This document shows positions 1 through 7,520 of a stretch of DNA of 44,669 nt, one piece after another. The notes under the pieces are model-generated. The model saw only the letters and a program-made list of their open reading frames with translations, was not told the DNA's origin and made no database searches. The stretch spans positions 1-44,669 of the forward strand of contig CBDHHD010000012.1 of assembly GCA_965263285.1 (NCBI GenBank), in the 5' to 3' direction. Positions within the stretch are counted from its first letter, which is position 1, and the number at the start of each line of letters is the position of its first letter. The DNA comes from JASGCP01 sp965263285 (GTDB lineage Bacteria > Bacteroidota > Bacteroidia > Chitinophagales > Chitinophagaceae). Both the position numbers and the translations under genes were made by a program.

Positions 1-14
1 CCACCAAGCACCAT
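1..14. repeat. 14-bp terminal direct repeat (left copy)
   Basis: Positions 1-14 (CCACCAAGCACCAT) are identical to 44656-44669. This suggests a circular genome, a terminally redundant end or an assembly overlap. Both copies lie in low-complexity CCA/GCA-rich sequence, so chance similarity cannot be excluded. Confidence 0.6.
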
Positions 15-49
15 CACCACCAAGCAACAGCAAGGGTGATTTTTCTTTT

Positions 50-196
50 CACAGCACAGCACCACAAGCACACCACAGCACAGCACCACAGCACCACACC
101 ACAGCACCACAAGCACACCACAGCACAGCACCACAAGCACACCACAGCACAGCACCACAGCACCACACCACAGCACCACCACAGCACAGCCAAGCA
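50..196. repeat. T-free higher-order tandem repeat
   Basis: A run of 147 nt without a single T on the + strand, in a genome of roughly 70% A+T. It splits into units that begin CACAGCAC and have lengths 24, 26, 19, 24, 26, 11 and 17. The 24+26 pair recurs after 69 bp, so there is a higher-order period (A-B-C-A-B). No credible gene is present. Position at the genome junction just upstream of the late promoter suggests a packaging or replication site, but this is inference. Confidence 0.85.
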
Positions 197-444
197 TTGA
201 CAAAAAGCATAAAGTGTAGCCACCACAAGCACAGCAGTAAGTCAAGGGTCTGCTTGACAGCACAGCAGAGTGGTTGTATCAAGGGGGGCTCCAGAAATAA
301 AACCCAGTTTGAGTTTTTTTTATGTGTGTGTAGTAAGATTTTTGTAAAAAAAATGAAACCTACCTCCTCCACCATATTAAAAAAAATAAAAAAAATAAAA
401 AATAACCCCCAAACACGTCCAACACAAAAAATACCAGCAAAAAG
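197..444. other. Non-coding left-end region
   Basis: Continues the CA/GCA-rich sequence to about 270, then becomes A-rich with poly-T and poly-A runs. The frame open through this stretch is low-complexity and lacks the usual A-rich start context. I see no gene, only the approach to the late promoter. Confidence 0.5.
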
Positions 445-453
445 TTATCCACA
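445..453 (+). promoter_or_regulatory. DnaA box upstream of late promoter
   Basis: Perfect consensus TTATCCACA ending 6 bp before the -35 element at 460, with its centre about -46 from the predicted start. Confidence 0.7.
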
Positions 454-459
454 ATTTAT

Positions 460-495
460 TTGACAAAAAAAATTTTAAAAGTTATAATTCAAATA
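460..495 (+). promoter_or_regulatory. Late promoter, perfect sigma70 consensus
   Basis: TTGACA at 460-465, a 17-bp spacer and TATAAT at 483-488, with predicted +1 at A495. This is the only fully consensus promoter I find and it faces the structural gene block. Its short leader shows no hairpin, unlike most other leaders here. Confidence 0.85.
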
Positions 496-521
496 TTATA
501 AATTAAAAAATAAAAAAAAAT

Positions 522-716
522 ATGCACAAAAATAATCCATTTGATAAAATAAAAAAAGCAGGTAGTATAGGAGCTGCGGTTGGTTCTATACCAGTTAGGA
601 AAGTAGCGAAAGGAGCTTCGGTTGGTGCTATACCAGCAGGGAAAGTAGCGAAAGGAGGAGCTTTAGGAGGAGCTTTATATAAAGTAAGTAATCCTTTTAA
701 TAAAATGAAAAAATAA
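522..716 (+). CDS. Small glycine-zipper protein, 64 aa
   Basis: First gene after the late promoter, with ATG in the usual A-rich context. The product is basic and Gly/Ala-rich, with two similar halves built on GAAVGSIPVRKVAKG and GASVGAIPAGKVAKG, followed by GGALGGAL. Spaced small residues of this kind are typical of glycine zippers that insert in or perforate membranes. The first half is nearly identical in DNA to a segment of the ejection protein at about 27640. It may be a virion or ejection accessory peptide; the function is not known. Confidence 0.6.
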   Translation: MHKNNPFDKIKKAGSIGAAVGSIPVRKVAKGASVGAIPAGKVAKGGALGGALYKVSNPFNKMKK

Positions 717-719
717 TTT

Positions 720-2690
720 ATGGATAGTTTATCTGATGCTATCAATTATGCCAAAGCAAGTGTAGAGAGACTTATAAATTCTAACACTAATAAAAATCGC
801 AATTTAAGTGGTAGTGTTAATGACGAACCTATACAATCAGATTTGATAGGTCAATTTGAAGATAAACTAAAAGAAGAAGAAATAATTAAACTTGTAATAA
901 CATGAACTTCTTCATACTCTGGGTATAAAGAAACAATGGATAATATTGCTAAAAAAAATAAACAATATTACACAGGAGAAATAGCAGGAAGTGATGGAGC
1001 TGGTGGATCAGATAATATTATTACCAATTTAATTTTTGAAGCAGAAGAAACTTTCATACCTGCCGCATTAGCAAAAAATCCAGACCCAGTAGTTTTCGCA
1101 GTAGATAGAGGTGGTGATGTAAAACAATTAGCAGATACTATTAAAACATTTTTACAATACCATGTTGATAAATTAGCATTAAGAAGAAAATTAACTTACG
1201 TAGTAAGACACTGAACAATTTGTCATTTAGGTTGTTTAAAACATGGTTGAAACAATGAAACTGAAGATATAGATACTCAAGTTATAGATACAAAGAATTT
1301 GATATTAAATGATAGAGAACATATAAATGAATACGGAGATTATACAGGAGAATATATTGGAGAAAAAAAACATACATCTTTAGGAAATCTCATTAATCTT
1401 TTCAAAGATAAGGAAGAAAAAATAAAACAATGTGTTGAAGTTGAAGCTGTTAAAAATAATAATTTAGGAACCACAATAGAATATATTGAATGATGAACAA
1501 AGGATTATGTGTTTTATACTTTTGCTAATAAGGTGGTTTTAAAAAAAGAAAAAAATCCACATTGAAATTATGAGGAAGAAATAGAAGAAAATGTTGATGG
1601 TGTAGAAGAGATTGAAGATGTGAAAAAAAGAAATCATTTTGAATATAGAAAACTTCCTTATACATTTATGAGTGTGTTTAGTTTAATGAAACAACCTCAC
1701 GATGAAACATCTCTTATAAAACAAAATATACCACAACAAAACCAAATAACTAAAAGAGTTTTACAGATAGATAAAAATCTTGATGTTAATAATAATTCTT
1801 TATTGTTAAATGAGGGTATGTTTAATCAATCTAAAGCTAAAGAGGCTGCCAAAGCAATAAGAGTTGGAGACCCAATTCTTGTGCCAAAAACAGATAATGT
1901 GAATAATGCAGTAGCAAGATTAAATGCTATTGATTTACCTGAAGCATTTTTCCAACAATTAGAAAACACAAAAAGAGATTTAAGAAGTTCATTTGGGACA
2001 GAAGGATTAAGTAGTACTAATTTTAAAGAACAACCAACAGTTAGAGGAAAAATTCTTAATAAAGAATTTGATAGTAGTAGAATAAATGGAGGTATTGGAG
2101 ATGCTTTAGAGCAAGTGGCGGACAATGTTTTTAACTGATGAGTTCAATTATATTCAGTTTATTATGACACCGTAAAAGAAGCATCATTTTTAGGACAAAA
2201 TAAAGCAATGAAATTTGCTGAATTACAAAGTAAAAATATAGATAAGAAATTAATTGTGACAGTGGCTCCAAATTCACTATTACCAAAAGACGAAACAACA
2301 GAAAGAAATGAAGCAATGGAGTTATGAAGTTCTGGAGCAATAGATCCTTTAAGTTTATTTAAGAAACTAAATTGAAGTGACCCACAAATAGCTGCTGCAC
2401 AATTAATGTTATACAAAACAGACCCAGTTGCTTATATAAATGTTAATTTCCCTGACATATATCAACAGATACAAGCCAGTAAGATATTAGACTTATCACA
2501 TAATGCTGAATTACAACAACATGCTAAAGAATTAGGAGTTCCTCCAGCACCACCAGTAGGAGCTCCAGTAGGAGCGCAAGCACCATTACCAGCTCAAGAA
2601 GGACAAGAAGCCCCAATTATACCCGACGAAAGTTTAGGACCTGACATAGATAACCCAAACATTAGTAATATAAGTATACCAAAATTGTAA
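720..2690 (+). CDS. Portal protein, 656 aa
   Basis: Forms the dodecameric head vertex through which DNA is packaged and ejected. The frame is continuous only when TGA is read as Trp. The N-terminal third has the portal-like sequence VVRHWTICHLGCLKHGWNNE (about residues 160-180), then YIEWWTKDYVFYTF and KNPHWNYEEE; each W here is a TGA codon at a place where related portals have Trp. The C-terminus is rich in Pro, Ala and Gln. Length is normal for this group. It starts 3 nt after the previous stop and precedes scaffold and capsid genes, the standard head-module order. A promoter overlaps its stop codon. Confidence 0.85.
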
Positions 2691-2720
2691 ATTATTTTAT
2701 AATGTGTTATACTTATATTA
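2685..2720 (+). promoter_or_regulatory. Internal promoter for scaffold/capsid genes
   Basis: TTGTAA at 2685-2690 overlaps the portal stop, with a 17-bp spacer and TATACT at 2708-2713 preceded by an extended TGT. Predicted +1 is A2720. It would raise expression of scaffold and capsid over portal. Confidence 0.6.
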
Positions 2721-2760
2721 CAACATCCTCTCTCGGTCTTGATGTAAAACCAGACCTGCG
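2720..2760 (+). ncRNA. 5'-terminal H-type pseudoknot leader
   Basis: Stem 1 pairs ACATC (2723-2727) with GATGT (2741-2745). Stem 2 pairs GGTCT (2735-2739) with AGACC (2752-2756). The order is S1, 7-nt loop, S2, 1-nt, S1', 6-nt loop, S2', which is classical H-type geometry. It starts 3 nt after the predicted +1. The rest of the gap to 2821 is AT-rich. Confidence 0.6.
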
Positions 2761-2821
2761 GAAATATTTTAATAATAAACTTTTTTCTACGTTTTTAGTA
2801 AAAAACCCGAATAAAAAAAAT

Positions 2822-3607
2822 ATGGAAGAATTTAAAAAGCAAGAAGGGTATAACCCTAAACAAGAGGCGCAAGATTGATTTGATGAAATGTTAAATCAAG
2901 ACATTGAACCTAAAAAAGATAATAAAGAAGAAGAAAAAGAAGAAGAAGAAGATGCTACAGAAGACATGCCATTCAATAAGCATCCTAAATTCAAAGCGAT
3001 AAAAGAACAAGCAAAAAAAGCTAAACAACTTGAAGAAGAATTAGAGCAAATTAAAAAACAATTAAACCAAAGAGAATATAGTAACGAAGAAGATGTTTAT
3101 GACGATCCGTTATATAACAACTTTCATAAACTATATTTTAATGGTGAAAATGAAGATGCTGTAAAACAAGCTTGAATAGAACAAAGTAAAATTAACAATG
3201 CTTTAATAGAAAAAGCAAAAAAAGAATTTGAAAAAGAATTGCTTGAAAAACAAAGAGAAATACAAGAAGAAGAGGATAGATACACATCAGAAATCCAAGA
3301 CAATCTTGAAAGGATTGAAAAAGAATTCAAATTAGATATAGATAATCCTAAAATAAAAAGGGACATTCTAACTATATATGAAAAATTAAGTCCTAAGGAT
3401 AATAATGGAAATATAATCGCATTAGCGGATATAGAAACTGTTGCTGAATACTATACTCTTAAAAATAAATCAGTTACTGATCCAAAAACAGAAGCCAAAA
3501 AACAAGTAGCTTCTGATAGTATGAGAAAACAACCAACAGGAGAAAATATAGACACAAAAAAACCTGTCACAATTAACTCAAGTTGAAGAGATTTTCTAAA
3601 AATATAG
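2822..3607 (+). CDS. Capsid scaffold-like protein, 261 aa
   Basis: Located between portal and capsid. The protein is highly charged, with acidic Glu/Lys tracts (about residues 25-45) and long predicted coiled coil (about 60-165), and ends SSWRDFLKI with a TAG stop. This composition and position fit a scaffold that templates head assembly and is later lost. I see no protease motif. In-frame TGA codons (DWFDEML, QAWIEQ, SSWRD) read as Trp. An in-frame ATG at 2702 is rejected because the -10 element lies inside that extension. Confidence 0.75.
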
Positions 3608-3618
3608 AATCATAACTG

Positions 3619-3648
3619 ATTTATAATTATTAAAAATTAATTATAAAT
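3619..3648 (+). promoter_or_regulatory. Hairpin immediately before the capsid start codon
   Basis: Perfect 11-bp inverted repeat (3619-3629 with 3638-3648, 8-nt loop) ending 2 nt before the ATG at 3651. The stem is all A/T. A TATAAT at 3622-3627 lies within it, so it may also serve as a -10 element. Confidence 0.5.
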
Positions 3649-3650
3649 TT

Positions 3651-4751
3651 ATGAATGATAATCCAACAGTAAATATACAAACTACAACAAACAACTATCT
3701 TGCTCCTATGTGGGTAGATGGTGTTTTGAGAGATAATAGAATACTTAGTATTTTATTAAATAAAAGAACAAAAGCTTGAGAAGGAGCTACAATGATTGAA
3801 CCTGTTAAGTATAAAAAAGGTTTAGCCACAGTCCCATTCTCAGGATTTGACACATTACCAATCACAAATGTATCTGTATCAGTAAATATGTCATTTGTAC
3901 CAAAATGAACTGCTACAAATATTGCTCTTGCTATGACAGAAGTCTCATGAAATGAGGCAGCTGGTAGTAAATATAAAATGTTAGATTTAATGGAAATAAC
4001 CATGAAATCAAGAGCTCAAGATGCGGCTGACGATATAGGTAACTACTTATATAAAGACGGATCAGACGGAGGAAATAAAGTATTCTCTGGATTAGGTAAT
4101 ATAGTGGACAATGGTGCTAATGCTTCTACTTATGGAAACTTAGCAAGATCTACTTATAACTTCTTAAACTCATCAGTAACTAATTTAGGTGTTGCTATAA
4201 CTTTAATTAACATCAGAAGATTAGCAAATCAAATAGAAGATAACTCTATCTTCCCTGACATAGCTGTTACTGACTTAGGAACTTGAACTTCTATTGAAAA
4301 TATATTAAGTCAATTCCAAAGAAACTTCTACGAAACTCCTGACTTTAAAGCAGGTTCTCCAAATGGATTTAATGGTCAATTTGGATTACAAACTGCATCA
4401 GGTTACAGAGATATTATATGAAATGGTATAAGAATAACAAAAGATAGAAAATGTTCTAACAATGGAGCAATTTCTGACACTAATGGTGTATTCTTTTTAT
4501 TAAATACCCAATTCTTAGAATTTAGATCTCTTAAATATAGTGGAGGTGAAAAAATAAATATGTCTACAAGAGATATATGAGGAAATGTTTATCAAACAAA
4601 TGGATCAGAAATGCCTTCTCCATTTACATTTACAGGATGAATTAAACCAATCAATCAAGCTGCGATTAACTCTTATATAATAATGGGAGGGCAGATGATT
4701 TGTTTAGCACCTTGAAGACAAGGAAAATTAACAGGAATAAATAATCAATAA
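3651..4751 (+). CDS. Major capsid protein, 366 aa
   Basis: Called from synteny (after portal and scaffold), length and composition. The start is Asn/Thr-rich (NDNPTVNIQTTTNNYLAP), followed by segments typical of HK97-fold coats such as RAQDAADDIGNYLYKDGSDG (about 115-135) and SIENILSQFQRNFYETPDF. Several TGA codons read as Trp (KAWEGAT, VPKWTAT, VSWNEAA). An 11-bp hairpin sits directly before the start and the next gene begins 8 nt after the stop. I cannot assign an exact capsid family. Confidence 0.75.
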
Positions 4752-4759
4752 TAAAATAT

Positions 4760-5494
4760 ATGCAAAATGTATTAACACAAAGACCTCCAGTTTCAGGAAT
4801 AGCAGTAGGTACAGATAATGTGAATACTGACTACTTCAACGAGACTATCTTAGGTCAAAGAATAGAAGACTCTGACGGAAACGAATTTAGAGTAGCACAA
4901 TGTGGAAGTGTAGCTTTGCCTGCAGGAGTATTAGTACAATCTCCAGCTGCAAATGCTGCATTAGTTAACTTATCTGTAAGCTCATACTCTTTTAATGTAA
5001 ATACTAACGATAAACCATCATTAGTTATTTCAGTTACAGGTATAACAGCAAATCAATTTACACTTGGAAAATTGATCGTAAATGCTGGAACAGGAGCAGG
5101 ACAAGTATTAAGTATATCAGGAAATGCTGCTACTTCAGGAGCAAATACTACTTTCTACTTATCAGAAAAAGCATCAGTCTCTTTAGATGCAACATCAAAA
5201 GTCACATTATTATTAAATGACTTTAATGGAGTTGTTATAAATCCTATATCAGCAACACAAACTCCAAAAGGTATTACAACATATCCAGTACAACCAAATC
5301 AATTCTTTTTAGTATTGACAAGAGGAACTGCTGGAGTTTTAGCTTCAGGAGTAGTTACTGCTGGATTGGGTGTATCAGCATCAACAACAATAGCAGGAGC
5401 TGTGGGAGGATTATCAGCTGGTGGAAACCAAATAGGTGTAGCAGTAGTATCTACTGTAACCAACGAATATAGACCTGTCTATGTTGATTTTTAA
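4760..5494 (+). CDS. Capsid-adjacent beta-rich structural protein, 244 aa
   Basis: Follows the capsid gene after 8 nt. It is rich in Ala, Gly, Ser, Thr and Val with no charged clusters and no TGA codons. The N-terminus (RPPVSGIAVGTDNVNTDYF) and the internal Gly/Ala-rich beta pattern resemble head decoration or stabilisation proteins encoded next to capsids. Two stem-loops separate it from the next gene. The exact role is unknown; decoration is inferred from position. Confidence 0.55.
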   Translation: MQNVLTQRPPVSGIAVGTDNVNTDYFNETILGQRIEDSDGNEFRVAQCGSVALPAGVLVQSPAANAALVNLSVSSYSFNVNTNDKPSLVISVTGITANQFTLGKLIVNAGTGAGQVLSISGNAATSGANTTFYLSEKASVSLDATSKVTLLLNDFNGVVINPISATQTPKGITTYPVQPNQFFLVLTRGTAGVLASGVVTAGLGVSASTTIAGAVGGLSAGGNQIGVAVVSTVTNEYRPVYVDF

Positions 5495-5567
5495 TAACTC
5501 ATAGACAGTCAGCTTTCGTTCTCCATATCGTGTCCACTGAAATGTGGACACTAATGGGGGACGAAAG
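5475..5567 (+). promoter_or_regulatory. Two tandem hairpins after the capsid/decoration genes
   Basis: The first is a perfect 9-bp inverted repeat across the stop codon (CTGTCTATG 5475-5483 with CATAGACAG 5500-5508). The second is longer: 5513-5524 pairs with 5556-5567 over 12 bp using two G-U pairs, an internal loop, then GTGTCCAC 5530-5537 pairs with GTGGACAC 5544-5551. There is no U-tract, so this looks like an mRNA 3'-end stabiliser or processing site rather than a simple terminator. Confidence 0.65.
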
Positions 5568-5593
5568 AATTATAAACAATAATAAAAAAATAT

Positions 5594-6058
5594 ATGGAAA
5601 ACGAAACAAAAAAAGAATACAAAAATTATAAAAATGGTGTGTTTTATTTTACAAACTCTTCAAAAGAAGAATTTATAGCAGTTTGAAATAATATCTCTTA
5701 CAATTTTAAACCTAAAACAACTTCTCCTATCTTAATAGAAGAGGAAAGTTCATTTGGAATACAAGAAATAAGAAAGATATGAGCATTACAATATGCTGAA
5801 AGAGAATATTTAAAAAGTGAAGAATTTAAAAAATATTTAAAATACATAAAAGATAACAAAATAGAACATGCTACTCCATACACAGACTCTAAATTAAAAT
5901 CTTATATTGAAAGTTGTCTTGAGGAACTTGATATTGTTACTGCTGAAGTTAAACAATTACCAAAAAATCCAGTAAAAGCAAAAAGCACAGTAGGTGTAAA
6001 AGCAGAAGATGAATTAGATAAACAATATAAATCACAAATACCTGAAGAGGAAGAATAA
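5594..6058 (+). CDS. Hypothetical head-region protein, 154 aa
   Basis: Starts in the AAAAAAATATATG context. Lys/Glu-rich and mostly helical, with an acidic C-terminus (QIPEEEE). Trp residues at VWNN and KIWALQ are TGA codons. No family is recognised. It begins the gene group after the capsid hairpins, so it may be a head-completion or tail-assembly factor, but nothing in the sequence proves this. Confidence 0.6.
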
Positions 6059-6060
6059 TT

Positions 6061-6774
6061 ATGATTTTAGATAAAAAGAATAGGGAATTAGAAAGAAGAA
6101 ATCAGGAGGACTTCCAAATGAAAAATGCTTTTTATATAGCAGAAAGGACAGAAGAACTTAAAAAACATTTTAATGAAGTTAAAGAAAAATTAACTATTGA
6201 TTTCACTAAATTTGAAACTTTTTTAAAAGAAAAATCCGATAAAATTAAATCTGAACTTGAATCTAAAAAGTTAGAATTAAAACAGACAAAAGAATATATT
6301 GATGAAAATATTAAAAGAGAAGAAAATATAAAAAAAGAAAACCTTTCTATATTAGAAGAGGTTGAAAAAAAAAATATAGAACTCAAAGAGAATATAGAGT
6401 TATTTAAAAGAAAAGAAATTGAATCCCACCAAAATAACTTTAAGTTAATGGAGGAAAAACAGAAACTTATTTCTATAAACAATCAAATAGATGACTTGAT
6501 TGAAAAGAAAAAGCAAGAATTAAGAGACTTAGAAAGAAGTTTACAAGAAAAATATACACAATTAAACAATTCAGGTGAAAGTATAAATAAAGAATACTTT
6601 AAGTTAAAAGAGGAAAAAGAATTTGCGTTAAAAGTTAAATTAGAATTACAAGATAAAGAAAATAAACTAAAACTTTTAGAAAAAAGAAATAAAGAAACTT
6701 TAATAATAATTGAAGATAAACAACAATCCTTAAAAAGAGTATATGAACTATTAAAACAAAAATATGGATACTAA
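6061..6774 (+). CDS. Long coiled-coil protein, 237 aa
   Basis: Almost wholly Lys/Glu/Leu/Ile/Asn with clear heptads from about residue 20 to the end, predicting one extended coiled coil. No TGA codons and no membrane segment. It starts 2 nt after the upstream stop and its 3' end overlaps the next gene by 11 nt, so the genes are translationally coupled. It could be a virion rod or an assembly scaffold; the length is too short for a tape measure in a long tail. Function unknown. Confidence 0.6.
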   Translation: MILDKKNRELERRNQEDFQMKNAFYIAERTEELKKHFNEVKEKLTIDFTKFETFLKEKSDKIKSELESKKLELKQTKEYIDENIKREENIKKENLSILEEVEKKNIELKENIELFKRKEIESHQNNFKLMEEKQKLISINNQIDDLIEKKKQELRDLERSLQEKYTQLNNSGESINKEYFKLKEEKEFALKVKLELQDKENKLKLLEKRNKETLIIIEDKQQSLKRVYELLKQKYGY

Positions 6775-7039
6775 ATATGACCCAAATGGTGAAAATCCAA
6801 TCTATGGAATATCATCGGTAGATAATAAAACACTTGTCCCTATTAAGATAGACCCAGTTACAGGTTATCTTAAAATGGAAGTAGTAGGATCATATAATCA
6901 AGACATACCATCCAATCTTGATGTTTTAAAACAGGACACAAACACTGCTCCTGCTATTGGAGGAGTTAGTGTTCAAGACTTTACAATAATACCTATAAGA
7001 TGTGACGAGAGTGGTAATTTAAAAGTACAATTTATATAA
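6764..7039 (+). CDS. Small structural protein, 91 aa
   Basis: Overlaps the preceding gene by 11 nt. It contains two similar phrases, SSVDNKTLVPIKIDPVTGYL and SVQDFTIIPIRCDESGNL, each of the form V-x-I-x-x-D-(P)-x-(T/S)-G. The next gene carries a related phrase (KAVKVNPLTGAIL), so the two probably share a beta-rich fold used in tail or baseplate parts. Exact role unknown. Confidence 0.6.
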   Translation: MDTKYDPNGENPIYGISSVDNKTLVPIKIDPVTGYLKMEVVGSYNQDIPSNLDVLKQDTNTAPAIGGVSVQDFTIIPIRCDESGNLKVQFI

Positions 7040-7047
7040 AAAAATAT

Positions 7048-7488
7048 ATGAACCCAAATGAAATCGCACAAAGAGATGGAAATGGAAGACCAAGTCTTCT
7101 CGCTGTTACAGATGATAGTAATCAATATGTAAAAGCTGTAAAAGTTAATCCTTTAACAGGTGCTATTTTAGTTACTTCTAATGGGACACCATCAACAACT
7201 GATGGAAAAGTATTCGTAGATGCTCAAGACACAACAAGAGATTTTTTATTTAGTAAATTATCTGCTGGAAATAATGTATATTTATCTGTTATAAATGTAG
7301 GTGGAAATGAAAAAGTCCAAATATCTTCAAATGGTGGTAGCTATTTATTAGAATTTAACACATTAGCACAATTAGATGCTTATAAAGCAACTTCTACTTC
7401 ATCTTTTACATTTTTAGTTAGTAGTATAGGTTATATAGGAATATATTCTATAACATCAGGTGAGTTTGCTATTGCTGGAAATCGGTAA
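7048..7488 (+). CDS. Structural protein, 146 aa, related to its upstream neighbour
   Basis: The N-terminal half repeats the V-x-V-(N/D)-P-x-T-G phrase seen in the 91-aa neighbour. The C-terminal half (about 90-146, FNTLAQLDAYKATSTSSFTF onward) is Ser/Thr-rich. Located between head genes and fibres. Likely virion-associated, possibly a fibre-attachment or baseplate piece; this is inferred from position only. Confidence 0.55.
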   Translation: MNPNEIAQRDGNGRPSLLAVTDDSNQYVKAVKVNPLTGAILVTSNGTPSTTDGKVFVDAQDTTRDFLFSKLSAGNNVYLSVINVGGNEKVQISSNGGSYLLEFNTLAQLDAYKATSTSSFTFLVSSIGYIGIYSITSGEFAIAGNR

Positions 7489-7520
7489 TAGTTATTATTT
7501 AAAATTTAAATTAAAAAAAT

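Noticed and set aside
14..375. Trp/Cys/Val-rich open frames on the reverse strand of the left end
   Set aside because: They are frames through the T-free tandem repeat; low complexity, no start context, no neighbours.
197..463. 88-codon open frame on the + strand
   Set aside because: Compositional artefact of CA-rich and poly-A sequence; it overlaps the DnaA box and late promoter.
720..2690. UGA=Gly (code 25) reading, as in Absconditabacteria/Gracilibacteria
   Set aside because: TGA falls at Trp positions of several families and is absent from Gly-rich GroEL.
2702..2821. 40-codon N-terminal extension of the scaffold gene from ATG 2702
   Set aside because: The -10 element and predicted +1 lie inside it, so the message would not contain that ATG.
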